A stretch of DNA of 64,000 bases. Origin: Aulostomus chinensis (Eukaryota; Chordata; Actinopteri; Syngnathiformes; Aulostomidae). Positions 38,708-52,305 of this stretch are shown piece by piece. Location: contig JBBMOA010000049.1 of NCBI GenBank assembly GCA_037954235.1, positions 1 through 64,000 of the forward strand, given 5' to 3'. Each line of letters opens with the position of its first letter. Positions within the stretch are counted from its first letter, which is position 1. The translations under genes and the position numbers were made by a program. Below the pieces are notes generated by a model. The model did not search any database. It was not told the DNA's origin and saw only the letters and a program-made list of their open reading frames with translations.

Positions 38708-41700
38708 TTTTTCAAAGTGAGTTTTCAGTCAAGTTTCAACCTGAAAGCATAGAAAGATGCATAAACTTGAAGTTACAGCTTGATTTCAGTGAGTTTTCAT
38801 CAAAATACAGGAGTTCTGCATGAAGTGTTCATTTTGGCCTTCTCTCGCTGAGAAAATGCTATTTGTGACTTGCGACACAGAACAGCCATAACTTTTGTTC
38901 AAAGTGAGTTTTCAGTCAAGTTTCAACCTGAAAGCATAGAAAGATGCATAAACTTGAAGTTACAGCTTGATTTCAGTGAGTTTTCATCAAAATACAGGAG
39001 TTCTGCATGAAGTGTTCATTTTGGCCTTCTCTCGCTGAGAAAACGCTATTTGTGACCTGCGACACAGAACAGCCATAACTTTTGTTCAAAGTGAGTTTTC
39101 TGTCAAGTTTCAACCTGAAAGCATAGAAAGATGCATAAACTTGAAGTTACAGCTTGATTTCAGTGAGTTTTCATCAAAATACAGGAGTTCTGCATGAAGT
39201 GTTCATTTTGGCCTTCTCTCGCTGAGAAAACACTATTTGTGACCTGTGATACAAAAATGCCATAACTTTTGTTCAAAGTGAGTTTTCAGTCAAGTTTCAA
39301 CCTGAAAGCATAGAAAGATGCATAATCTTGAAGTTACAGCTTGATTTCAGTGAGTTTTCATCAAAATACAGGAGTTCTGCATGAAGTGTTCATTTTGGCC
39401 TTCTCTCGCTGAGAAAACACTATTTGTGACCTGTGATACAAAAATGCCATAACTTTTGTTCAAAGTGAGTTTTCAGTCAAGTTTCAACCTGAAAGCATAG
39501 AAAGATGCATAAACTTGAAGTTACAGCTTGATTTCAGTGAGTTTTCATCAAAATACAGGAGTTCTGCATGAAGTGTTCATTTTGGCCTTCTCTCGCTGAG
39601 AAAACACTATTTGTGACCTGTTATACAAAAATGCCATAACTTTTGTTCAAAGTGAGTTTTCAGTCAAGTTTCAACCTGAAAGCATAGAAAGATGCATAAA
39701 CTTGAAGTTACAGCTTGATTTCAGTGAGTTTTCATCAAAATACAGGAGTTCTGCATGAAGTGTTCATTTTGGCCTTCTCTCGCTGAGAAAACGCTATTTG
39801 TGACCTGCGACACAGAACAGCCATAACTTTTGTTCAAAGTGAGTTTTCTGTCAAGTTTCAACCTGAAAGCATAGAAAGATGCATAAACTTGAAGTTACAG
39901 CTTGATTTCAGTGAGTTTTCATCAAAATACAGGAGTTCTGCATGAAGTGTTCATTTTGGCCTTCTCTCGCTGAGAAAACACTATTTGTGACCTGTGATAC
40001 AAAAATGCCATAACTTTTGTTCAAAGTGAGTTTTCAGTCAAGTTTCAACCTGAAAGCATAGAAAGATGCATAATCTTGAAGTTACAGCTTGATTTCAGTG
40101 AGTTTTCATCAAAATACAGGAGTTCTGCATGAAGTGTTCATTTTGGCCTTCTCTCGCTGAGAAAACACTATTTGTGACCTGTGATACAAAAATGCCATAA
40201 CTTTTGTTCAAAGTGAGTTTTCAGTCAAGTTTCAACCTGAAAGCATAGAAAGATGCATAAACTTGAAGTTACAGCTTGATTTCAGTGAGTTTTCATCAAA
40301 ATACAGGAGTTCTGCATGAAGTGTTCATTTTGGCCTTCTCTCGCTGAGAAAACACTATTTGTGACCTGTTATACAAAAATGCCATAACTTTTGTTCAAAG
40401 TGAGTTTTCAGTCAAGTTTCAACCTGAAAGCATAGAAAGATGCATAAACTTGAAGTTACAGCTTGATTTCAGTGAGTTTTCATCAAAATACAGGAGTTCT
40501 GCATGAAGTGTTCTTTTTGGCCTTCTCTCGCTGAGAAAACACTATTTGTGACCTGTGATACAAAAATGCCATAACTTTTGTTCAAAGTGAGTTTTCAGTC
40601 AAGTTTCAACCTGAAAGCATAGAAAGATGCATAAACTTGAAGTTACAGCTTGATTTCAGTGAGTTTTCATCAAAATACAGGAGTTCTGCATGAAGTGTTC
40701 ATTTTGGCCTTGTCTCGCTGAGAAAACGCTATTTGTGACCTGCGACACAGAACAGCCATAACTTTTGTTCAAAGTGAGTTTTCAGTCAAGTTTCAACCTG
40801 AAAGCATAGAAAGATGCATAAACTTGAAGTTACAGCTTGATTTCAGTGAGTTTTCATCAAAATACAGGAGTTCTGCATGAAGTGTTCATTTTGGCCTTGT
40901 CTCGCTGAGAAAACGCTATTTGTGACCTGCGACACAGAACAGCCATAACTTTTGTTCAAAGTGAGTTTTCAGTCAAGTTTCAACCTGAAAGCATAGAAAG
41001 ATGCATAAACTTGAAGTTACAGCTTGATTTCAGTGAGTTTTCATCAAAATACAGGAGTTCTGCATGAAGTGTTCATTTTGGCCTTCTCTCGCTGAGAAAA
41101 CACTATTTGTGACCTGTGATACAAAAATGCCATAACTTTTGTTCAAAGTGAGTTTTCAGTCAAGTTTCAACCTGAAAGCATAGAAAGATGCATAAACTTG
41201 AAGTTACAGCTTGATTTCAGTGAGTTTTCATCAAAATACAGGAGTTCTGCATGAAGTGTTCATTTTGGCCTTCTCTCGCTGAGAAAACACTATTTGTGAC
41301 CTGTGATACAAAAATGCCATAACTTTTGTTCAAAGTGAGTTTTCAGTCAAGTTTCAACCTGAAAGCATAGAAAGATGCACAAACTTGAAGTTACAGCTTG
41401 ATTTCAGTGAGTTTTCATCAAAATACAGGAGTTCTGCATGAAGTGTTCATTTTGGCCTTCTCTCGCTGAGAAAACACTATTTGTGACCTGTGAAACAAAA
41501 ATGCCATAACTTTTGTTCAAAGTGAGTTTTCAGTCAAGTTTCAACCTGAAAGCATAGAAAGATGCATAAACTTGAAGTTACAGCTTGATTTCAGTGAGTT
41601 TTCATCAAAATACAAGAGTTCTGCATGAAGTGTTCATTTTGGCCTTCTCTCGCTGAGAAAACACTATTTGTGACCTGTGATACAAAAATGCCATAACTTT

Positions 41701-42447
41701 TGTTCAAAGTGAGTTTTCAGTCAAGTTTCAACCTGAAAGCATAGAAAGATGCATAAACTTGAAGTTACAGCTTGATTTCAGTGAGTTTTCATCAAAATAC
41801 AGGAGTTCTGCATGAAGTGTTCATTTTGGCCTTCTCTCGCTGAGAAAACACTATTTGTGACCTGTGATACAAAAATGCCATAACTTTTGTTCAAAGTGAG
41901 TTTTCAGTCAAGTTTCAACCTGAAAGCATAGAAAGATGCATAAACTTGAAGTTACAGCTTGATTTCAGTGAGTTTTCATCAAAATACAGGAGTTCTGCAT
42001 GAAGTGTTCATTTTGGCCTTCTGTCGCTGAGAAAACACTATTTGTGACCTGTGATACAAAAATGCCATAACTTTTTTTCAAAGTGAGTTTTCAGTCAAGT
42101 TTCAACCTGAAAGCATAGAAAGATGCATAAACTTGAAGTTACAGCTTGATTTCAGTGAGTTTTCATCAAAATACAGGAGTTCTGCATGAAGTGTTCATTT
42201 TGGCCTTCTCTCGCTGAGAAAACGCTATTTGTGACCTGCGACACAGAACAGCCATAACTTTTGTTCAAAGTGAGTTTTCAGTCAAGTTTCAACCTGAAAG
42301 CATAGAAAGATGCATAAACTTGAAGTTACAGCTTGATTTCAGTGAGTTTTCATCAAAATACAGGAGTTCTGCATGAAGTTTTCATTTTGGCCTTCTGTCG
42401 CTGAGAAAACACTATTTGTGACCTGTGATACAAAAATGCCATAACTT
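38708..42447. repeat. C-to-C higher-order unit, 20-monomer version
   Basis: From C at 38,858 (position 151) to the next series copy at 42,598 is 3,740 bp, or 20 monomers. Marker order is C, B1, 'aatcttg', 'gttatac', B1, 'aatcttg', 'gttatac', 'ttctttttgg', B2, B2, 'gcacaaac', 'gaaacaaaa', then 'ctgtcgc' monomers. The early B1 to 'gttatac' block is doubled at 748 bp spacing (B1 at 39,045 and 39,793; 'aatcttg' near 39,326 and 40,074). Confidence 0.85.
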
Positions 42448-45400
42448 TTTTTCAAAGTGAGTTTTCAGTCAAGTTTCAACCTGAAAGCATAGAAAGATGC
42501 ATAAACTTGAAGTTACAGCTTGATTTCAGTGAGTTTTCATCAAAATACAGGAGTTCTGCATGAAGTGTTCATTTTGGCCTTCTCTCGCTGAGAAAATGCT
42601 ATTTGTGACTTGCGACACAGAACAGCCATAACTTTTGTTCAAAGTGAGTTTTCAGTCAAGTTTCAACCTGAAAGCATAGAAAGATGCATAAACTTGAAGT
42701 TACAGCTTGATTTCAGTGAGTTTTCATCAAAATACAGGAGTTCTGCATGAAGTGTTCATTTTGGCCTTCTCTCGCTGAGAAAACGCTATTTGTGACCTGC
42801 GACACAGAACAGCCATAACTTTTGTTCAAAGTGAGTTTTCTGTCAAGTTTCAACCTGAAAGCATAGAAAGATGCATAAACTTGAAGTTACAGCTTGATTT
42901 CAGTGAGTTTTCATCAAAATACAGGAGTTCTGCATGAAGTGTTCATTTTGGCCTTCTCTCGCTGAGAAAACACTATTTGTGACCTGTGATACAAAAATGC
43001 CATAACTTTTGTTCAAAGTGAGTTTTCAGTCAAGTTTCAACCTGAAAGCATAGAAAGATGCATAATCTTGAAGTTACAGCTTGATTTCAGTGAGTTTTCA
43101 TCAAAATACAGGAGTTCTGCATGAAGTGTTCATTTTGGCCTTCTCTCGCTGAGAAAACACTATTTGTGACCTGTGATACAAAAATGCCATAACTTTTGTT
43201 CAAAGTGAGTTTTCAGTCAAGTTTCAACCTGAAAGCATAGAAAGATGCATAAACTTGAAGTTACAGCTTGATTTCAGTGAGTTTTCATCAAAATACAGGA
43301 GTTCTGCATGAAGTGTTCATTTTGGCCTTCTCTCGCTGAGAAAACACTATTTGTGACCTGTTATACAAAAATGCCATAACTTTTGTTCAAAGTGAGTTTT
43401 CAGTCAAGTTTCAACCTGAAAGCATAGAAAGATGCATAAACTTGAAGTTACAGCTTGATTTCAGTAAGTTTTCATCAAAATACAGGAGTTCTGCATGAAG
43501 TGTTCTTTTTGGCCTTCTCTCGCTGAGAAAACACTATTTGTGACCTGTGATACAAAAATGCCATAACTTTTGTTCAAAGTGAGTTTTCAGTCAAGTTTCA
43601 ACCTGAAAGCATAGAAAGATGCATAAACTTGAAGTTACAGCTTGATTTCAGTGAGTTTTCATCAAAATACAGGAGTTCTGCATGAAGTGTTCATTTTGGC
43701 CTTGTCTCGCTGAGAAAACGCTATTTGTGACCTGCGACACAGAACAGCCATAACTTTTGTTCAAAGTGAGTTTTCAGTCAAGTTTCAACCTGAAAGCATA
43801 GAAAGATGCATAAAATTGAAGTTACAGCTTGATTTCAGTGAGTTTTCATCAAAATACAGGAGTTCTGCATGAAGTGTTCATTTTGGCCTTCTCTCGCTGA
43901 GAAAACACTATTTGTGACCTGTGATACAAAAATGCCATAACTTTTGTTCAAAGTGAGTTTTCAGTCAAGTTTCAACCTGAAAGCATAGAAAGATGCATAA
44001 ACTTGAAGTTACAGCTTGATTTCAGTGAGTTTTCATCAAAATACAGGAGTTCTGCATGAAGTGTTCATTTTGGCCTTCTCTCGCTGAGAAAACACTATTT
44101 GTGACCTGTGATACAAAAATGCCATAACTTTTGTTCAAAGTGAGTTTTCAGTCAAGTTTCAACCTGAAAGCATAGAAAGATGCACAAACTTGAAGTTACA
44201 GCTTGATTTCAGTGAGTTTTCATCAAAATACAGGAGTTCTGCATGAAGTGTTCATTTTGGCCTTCTCTCGCTGAGAAAACACTATTTGTGACCTGTGAAA
44301 CAAAAATGCCATAACTTTTGTTCAAAGTGAGTTTTCAGTCAAGTTTCAACCTGAAAGCATAGAAAGATGCATAAACTTGAAGTTACAGCTTGATTTCAGT
44401 GAGTTTTCATCAAAATACAGGAGTTCTGCATGAAGTGTTCATTTTGGCCTTCTCTCGCTGAGAAAACACTATTTGTGACCTGTGATACAAAAATGCCATA
44501 ACTTTTGTTCAAAGTGAGTTTTCAGTCAAGTTTCAACCTGAAAGCATAGAAAGATGCATAAACTTGAAGTTACAGCTTGATTTCAGTGAGTTTTCATCAA
44601 AATACAGGAGTTCTGCATGAAGTGTTCATTTTGGCCTTCTCTCGCTGAGAAAACACTATTTGTGACCTGTGATACAAAAATGCCATAACTTTTGTTCAAA
44701 GTGAGTTTTCAGTCAAGTTTCAACCTGAAAGCATAGAAAGATGCATAAACTTGAAGTTACAGCTTGATTTCAGTGAGTTTTCATCAAAATACAGGAGTTC
44801 TGCATGAAGTGTTCATTTTGGCCTTCTCTCGCTGAGAAAACACTATTTGTGACTTGTGATACAAAAATACCATAACTTTTGTTCAAAGTGAGTTTTCAGT
44901 CAAGTTTCAACCTGAAAGCATAGAAAGATGCATAAACTTGAAGTTACAGCTTGATTTCAGTGAGTTTTCATCAAAATACAGGAGTTCTGCATGAAGTGTT
45001 CATTTTGGCCTTCTCTCGCTGAGAAAACGCTATTTGTGACCTGCGACACAGAACAGCCATAACTTTTGTTCAAAGTGAGTTTTCTGTCAAGTTTCAACCT
45101 GAAAGCATAGAAAGATGCATAAACTTGAAGTTACAGTTTGATTTCAGTGAGTTTTCATCAAAATATAGGAGTTCTGCATGAAGTGTTCATTTTGGCCTTC
45201 TCTCGCTGAGAAAACACTATTTGTGACCTGTGATAGAAAAATACCATAACTTTTGTTCAAAGTGAGTTTTCAGTCAAGTTTCAACCTGAAAGCATAGAAA
45301 GATGCATAAACTTGAAGTTACAGCTTGATTTCAGTGAGTTTTCATCAAAATACAGGAGTTCTGCATGAAGTGTTCATTTTGGCCTTCTCTCGCTGAGAAA

Positions 45401-45813
45401 ACACTATTTGTGACCTGTGATACAAAAATGCCATCACTTTTGTTCAAAGTGAGTTTTCAGTCAAGTTTCAACCTGAAAGCATAGAAAGATGCATAAACTT
45501 GAAGTTACAGCTTGATTTCAGTGAGTTTTCATCAAAATACAGGAGTTCTGCATGAAGTGTTCATTTTGGCCTTCTCTCGCTGAGAAAACACTATTTGTGA
45601 CCTGTGATACAAAAATGCCATAACTTTTGTTCAAAGTGAGTTTTCAGTCAAGTTTCAACCTGAAAGCATAGAAAGATGCATAAACTTGAAGTTACAGCTT
45701 GATTTCAGTGAGTTTTCATCAAAATACAGGAGTTCTGCATGAAGTGTTCATTTTGGCCTTCTGTCGCTGAGAAAACACTATTTGTGACCTGTGATACAAA
45801 AATGCCATAACTT
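42448..45813. repeat. C-to-C higher-order unit, 18-monomer version
   Basis: This unit is 3,366 bp. Marker order is C (42,598), B1 (42,785), 'aatcttg' (43,066), 'gttatac' (near 43,360), 'ttctttttgg' (43,503), B2 (43,720), 'gcacaaac' (44,184), 'gaaacaaaa' (44,298), B1 (near 45,029), D (45,234), 'gccatcact' (near 45,432) and 'ctgtcgc' (45,761). The next unit repeats the first eight markers at the same spacing. Confidence 0.88.
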
Positions 45814-47870
45814 TTTTTCAAAGTGAGTTTTCAGTCAAGTTTCAACCTGAAAGCATAGAAAGATGCATAAACTTGAAGTTACAGCTTGATTTCAGTGAGT
45901 TTTCATCAAAATACAGGAGTTCTGCATGAAGTGTTCATTTTGGCCTTCTCTCGCTGAGAAAATGCTATTTGTGACTTGCGACACAGAAAAGCCATAACTT
46001 TTGTTCAAAGTGAGTTTTCAGTCAAGTTTCAACCTGAAAGCATAGAAAGATGCATAAACTTGAAGTTACAGCTTGATTTCAGTGAGTTTTCATCAAAATA
46101 CAGGAGTTCTGCATGAAGTGTTCATTTTGGCCTTCTCTCGCTGAGAAAACGCTATTTGTGACCTGCGACACAGAACAGCCATAACTTTTGTTCAAAGTGA
46201 GTTTTCTGTCAAGTTTCAACCTGAAAGCATAGAAAGATGCATAAACTTGAAGTTACAGCTTGATTTCAGTGAGTTTTCATCAAAATACAGGAGTTCTGCA
46301 TGAAGTGTTCATTTTGGCCTTCTCTCGCTGAGAAAACACTATTTGTGACCTGTGATACAAAAATGCCATAACTTTTGTTCAAAGTGAGTTTTCAGTCAAG
46401 TTTCAACCTGAAAGCATAGAAAGATGCATAATCTTGAAGTTACAGCTTGATTTCAGTGAGTTTTCATCAAAATACAGGAGTTCTGCATGAAGTGTTCATT
46501 TTGGCCTTCTCTCGCTGAGAAAACACTATTTGTGACCTGTGATACAAAAATGCCATAACTTTTGTTCAAAGTGAGTTTTCAGTCAAGTTTCAACCTGAAA
46601 GCATAGAAAGATGCATAAACTTGAAGTTACAGCTTGATTTCAGTGAGTTTTCATCAAAATACAGGAGTTCTGCATGAAGTGTTAATTTTGGCCTTCTCTC
46701 GCTGAGAAAACACTATTTGTGACCTGTTATACAAAAATGCCATAACTTTTGTTCAAAGTGAGTTTTCAGTCAAGTTTCAACCTGAAAGCATAGAAAGATG
46801 CATAAACTTGAAGTTACAGCTTGATTTCAGTGAGTTTTCATCAAAATACAGGAGTTCTGCATGAAGTGTTCTTTTTGGCCTTCTCTCGCTGAGAAAACAC
46901 TATTTGTGACCTGTGATACAAAAATGCCATAACTTTTGTTCAAAGTGAGTTTTCAGTCAAGTTTCAACCTGAAAGCATAGAAAGATGCATAAACTTGAAG
47001 TTACAGCTTGATTTCAGTGAGTTTTCATCAAAATACAGGAGTTCTGCATGAAGTGTTCATTTTGGCCTTGTCTCGCTGAGAAAACGCTATTTGTGACCTG
47101 CGACACAGAACAGCCATAACTTTTGTTCAAAGTGAGTTTTCATTCAAGTTTCAACCTGAAAGCATAGAAAGATGCATAAACTTGAAGTTACAGCTTGATT
47201 TCAGTGAGTTTTCATCAAAATACAGGAGTTCTGCATGAAGTGTTCATTTTGGCCTTCTCTCGCTGAGAAAACACTATTTGTGACCTGTGATACAAAAATG
47301 TCATAACTTTTGTTCAAAGTGAGTTTTCAGTCAAGTTTCAACCTGAAAGCATAGAAAGATGCATAAACTTGAAGTTACAGCTTGATTTCAGTGAGTTTTC
47401 ATCAAAATACAGGAGTTCTGCATGAAGTGTTCATTTTGGCCTTCTCTCGCTGAGAAAACACTATTTGTGACCTGTGATACAAAAATGCCATAACTTTTGT
47501 TCAAAGTGAGTTTTCAGTCAAGTTTCAACCTGAAAGCATAGAAAGATGCACAAACTTGAAGTTACAGCTTGATTTCAGTGAGTTTTCATTAAAATACAGG
47601 AGTTCTGCATGAAGTGTTCATTTTGGCCTTCTCTCGCTGAGAACACACTATTTGTGACCTGTGAAACAAAAATGCCATAACTTTTGTTCAAAGTGAGTTT
47701 TCAGTCAAGTTTCAACCTGAAAGCATAGAAAGATGCATAAACTTGAAGTTACAGCTTGATTTCAGTGAGTTTTCATCAAAATACAGGAGTTCTGCATGAA
47801 GTGTTCATTTTGGCCTTCTCTCGCTGAGAAAACACTATTTGTGACCTGTGATACAAAAATGCCATAACTT
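45814..47870. repeat. C-to-C higher-order unit, 11-monomer version
   Basis: This unit is 2,057 bp. It has C (45,964), B1 (46,151), 'aatcttg' (46,433), 'gttatac' (46,726), 'ttctttttgg' (46,870), B2 (47,087), 'gcacaaac' (47,550) and 'gaaacaaaa' (47,664), then goes straight to the next C at 48,021. The D-containing tail of the 18-monomer unit is missing. The common part is otherwise collinear, so whole monomers were lost or gained in register. Private changes include 'cattcaag' near 47,142 and 'gaacacact' near 47,641. Confidence 0.88.
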
Positions 47871-50800
47871 TTTTTCAAAGTGAGTTTTCAGTCAAGTTTC
47901 AACCTGAAAGCATAGAAAGATGCATAAACTTGAAGTTACAGCTTGATTTCAGTGAGTTTTCATCAAAATACAGGAGTTCTGCATGAAGTGTTCATTTTGG
48001 CCTTCTCTCGCTGAGAAAATGCTATTTGTGACTTGCGACACAGAAAAGCCATAACTTTTGTTCAAAGTGAGTTTTCAGTCAAGTTTCAACCTGAAAGCAT
48101 AGAAAGATGCATAAACTTGAAGTTACAGCTTGATTTCAGTGAGTTTTCATCAAAATACAGGAGTTCTGCATGAAGTGTTCATTTTGGCCTTCTCTCGCTG
48201 AGAAAACGCTATTTGTGACCTGCGACACAGAACAGCCATAACTTTTGTTCAAAGTGAGTTTTCTGTCAAGTTTCAACCTGAAAGCATAGAAAGATGCATA
48301 AACTTGAAGTTACAGCTTGATTTCAGTGAGTTTTCATCAAAATACAGGAGTTCTGCATGAAGTGTTCATTTTGGCCTTCTCTCGCTGAGAAAACACTATT
48401 TGTGACCTGTGATACAAAAATGCCATAACTTTTGTTCAAAGTGAGTTTTCAGTCAAGTTTCAACCTGAAAGCATAGAAAGATGCATAATCTTGAAGTTAC
48501 AGCTTGATTTCAGTGAGTTTTCATCAAAATACAGGAGTTCTGCATGAAGTGTTCATTTTGGCCTTCTCTCGCTGAGAAAACACTATTTGTGACCTGTGAT
48601 ACAAAAATGCCATAACTTTTGTTCAAAGTGAGTTTTCAGTCAAGTTTCAACCTGAAAACATAGAAAGATGCATAAACTTGAAGTTACAGCTTGATTTCAG
48701 TGAGTTTTCATCAAAATACAGGAGTTCTGCATGAAGTGTTCATTTTGGCCTTCTCTCGCTGAGAAAACACTATTTGTGACCTGTTATACAAAAATGCCAT
48801 AACTTTTGTTCAAAGTGAGTTTTCAGTCAAGTTTCAACCTGAAAGCATAGAAAGATGCATAAACTTGAAGTTACAGCTTGATTTCAGTGAGTTTTCATCA
48901 AAATACAGTAGTTCTGCATGAAGTGTTCTTTTTGGCCTTCTCTCGCTGAGAAAACACTATTTGTGACCTGTGATACAAAAATGCCATAACTTTTGTTCAA
49001 AGTGAGTTTTCAGTCAAGTTTCAACCTGAAAGCATAGAAAGATGCATAAACTTGAAGTTACAGCTTGATTTCAGTGAGTTTTCATCAAAATACAGGAGTT
49101 CTGCATGAAGTGTTCATTTTGGCCTTGTCTCGCTGAGAAAACGCTATTTGTGACCTGCGACACAGAACAGCCATAACTTTTGTTCAAAGTGAGTTTTCAG
49201 TCAAGTTTCAACCTGAAAGCATAGAAAGATGCATAAACTTGAAGTTACAGCTTGATTTCAGTGAGTTTTCATCAAAATACAGGAGTTCTGCATGAAGTGT
49301 TCATTTTGGCCTTCTCTCGCTGAGAAAACACTATTTGTGACCTGTGATACAAAAATGCCATAACTTTTGTTCAAAGTGAGTTTTCAGTCAAGTTTCAACC
49401 TGAAAGCATAGAAAGATGCATAAACTTGAAGTTACAGCTTGATTTCAGTGAGTTTTCATCAAAATACAGGAGTTCTGCATGAAGTGTTCATTTTGGCCTT
49501 CTCTCGCTGAGAAAACACTATTTGTGACCTGTGATACAAAAATGCCATAACTTTTGTTCAAAGTGAGTTTTCAGTCAAGTTTCAACCTGAAAGCATAGAA
49601 AGATGCACAAACTTGAAGTTACAGCTTGATTTCAGTGAGTTTTCATCAAAATACAGGAGTTCTGCATGAAGTGTTCATTTTGGCCTTCTCTCGCTGAGAA
49701 AACACTATTTGTGACCTGTGAAACAAAAATGCCATAACTTTTGTTCAAAGTGAGTTTTCAGTCAAGTTTCAACCTGAAAGCATAGAAAGATGCATAAACT
49801 TGAAGTTACAGCTTGATTTCAGTGAGTTTTCATCAAAATACAGGAGTTCTGCATGAAGTGTTCATTTTGGCCTTCTCTCGCTGAGAAAACACTATTTGTG
49901 ACCTGTGATACAAAAATGCCATAACTTTTGTTCAAAGTGAGTTTTCAGTCAAGTTTCAACCTGAAAGCATAGAAAGATGCATAAACTTGAAGTTACAGCT
50001 TGATTTCAGTGAGTTTTCATCAAAATACAGGAGTTCTGCATGAAGTGTTCATTTTGGCCTTCTCTCGCTGAGAAAACACTATTTGTGACCTGTGATACAA
50101 AAATGCCATAACTTTTGTTCAAAGTGAGTTTTCAGTCAAGTTTCAACCTGAAAGCATAGAAAGATGCATAAACTTGAAGTTACAGCTTGATTTCAGTGAG
50201 TTTTCATCAAAATACAGGAGTTCTGCATGAAGTGTTCATTTTGGCCTTCTCTCGCTGAGAAAACACTATTTGTGACCTGTGATACAAAAATACCATAACT
50301 TTTGTTCAAAGTGAGTTTTCAGTCAAGTTTCAACCTGAAAGCATAGAAAGATGCATAAACTTGAAGTTACAGCTTGATTTCAGTGAGTTTTCATCAAAAT
50401 ACAGCAGTTCTGCATGAAGTGTTCATTTTGGCCTTCTCTCGCTGAGAAAACACTATTTGTGACCTGTGATACAAAAATGCCATAACTTTTGTTCAAAGTG
50501 AGTTTTCAGTCAAGTTTCAACCTGAAAGCATAGAAAGATGCATAAACTTGAAGTTACAGCTTGATTTCAGTGAGTTTTCATCAAAATACAGGAGTTCTGC
50601 ATGAAGTGTTCATTTTGGCCTTCTCTCGCTGAGAAAACACTATTTGTGACCTGTGATACAAAAATGCCATAACTTTTGTTCAAAGTGAGTTTTCAGTCAA
50701 GTTTCAACCTGAAAGCATAGAAAGATGCATAAACTTGAAGTTACAGCTTGATTTCAGTGAGTTTTCATCAAAATACAGGAGTTCTGCATGAAGTGTTCAT

Positions 50801-51797
50801 TTTGGCCTTCTCTCGCTGAGAAAACGCTATTTGTGACCTGCGACACAGAACAGCCATAACTTTTGTTCAAAGTGAGTTTTCTGTCAAGTTTCAACCTGAA
50901 AGCATAGAAAGATGCATAAACTTGAAGTTACAGTTTGATTTCAGTGAGTTTTCATCAAAATATAGGAGTTCTGCATGAAGTGTTCATTTTGGCCTTCTCT
51001 CGCTGAGAAAACACTATTTGTGACCTGTGATAGAAAAATACCATAACTTTTGTTCAAAGTGAGTTTTCAGTCAAGTTTCAACCTGAAAGCATAGAAAGAT
51101 GCATAAACTTGAAGTTACAGCTTGATTTCAGTGAGTTTTCATCAAAATACAGGAGTTCTGCATGAAGTGTTCATTTTGGCCTTCTCTCGCTGAGAAAACA
51201 CTATTTGTGACCTGTGATACAAAAATGCCATCACTTTTGTTCAAAGTGAGTTTTCAGTCAAGTTTCAACCTGAAAACATAGAAAGATGCATAAACTTGAA
51301 GTTACAGCTTGATTTCAGTGAGTTTTCATCAAAATACAGGAGTTCTGCATGAAGTGTTCATTTTGGCCTTCTCTCGCTGAGAAAACACTATTTGTGACCT
51401 GTGATACAAAAATGCCATAACTTTTGTTCAAAGTGAGTTTTCAGTCAAGTTTCAACCTGAAAGCATAGAAAGATGCATAAACTTGAAGTTACAGCTTGAT
51501 TTCAGTGAGTTTTCATCAAAATACAGGAGTTCTGCATGAAGTGTTCATTTTGGCCTTCTCTCGCTGAGAAAACACTATTTGTGACCTGTGATAAAAAAAT
51601 GCCATAACTTTTGTTCAAAGTGAGTTTTCAGTCAAGTTTCAACCTGAAAACATAGAAAGATGCATAAACTTGAAGTTACAGCTTGATTTCAGTGAGTTTT
51701 CATCAAAATACAGGAGTTCTGCATGAAGTGTTCATTTTGGCCTTCTCTCGCTGAGAAAACACTATTTGTGACCTGTGATACAAAAATGCCATAACTT
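47871..51797. repeat. C-to-C higher-order unit, 21-monomer version
   Basis: This unit is 3,927 bp. It shares C (48,021), B1 (48,208), 'aatcttg' (48,488), 'gttatac' (48,783), 'ttctttttgg' (48,927), B2 (49,144), 'gcacaaac' (49,607) and 'gaaacaaaa' (49,721) with the two preceding units. It then has a longer tail holding 'atacc' (50,289), 'cagcag' (near 50,402), B1 (50,826), D (51,029), 'gccatcact' (51,228) and 'gataaaaaaatg' (51,593) before C at 51,948. Confidence 0.88.
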
Positions 51798-52305
51798 TTT
51801 TTCAAAGTGAGTTTTCAGTCAAGTTTCAACCTGAAAGCATAGAAAGATGCATAAACTTGAAGTTACAGCTTGATTTCAGTGAGTTTTCATCAAAATACAG
51901 GAGTTCTGCATGAAGTGTTCATTTTGGCCTTCTCTCGCTGAGAAAATGCTATTTGTGACTTGCGACACAGAACAGCCATAACTTTTGTTCAAAGTGAGTT
52001 TTCAGTCAAGTTTCAACCTGAAAGCATAGAAAGATGCATAAACTTGAAGTTACAGCTTGATTTCAGTGAGTTTTCATCAAAATACAGGAGTTCTGCATGA
52101 AGTGTTCATTTTGGCCTTCTCTCGCTGAGAAAACACTATTTGTGACCTGTGATACAAAAATGCCATAACTTTTGTTCAAAGTGAGTTTTCAGTCAAGTTT
52201 CAACCTGAAAGCATAGAAAGATGCATAAACTTGAAGTTACAGCTTGATTTCAGTGAGTTTTCATCAAAATACAGGAGTTCTGCATGAAGTGTTCATTTTG
52301 GCCTT

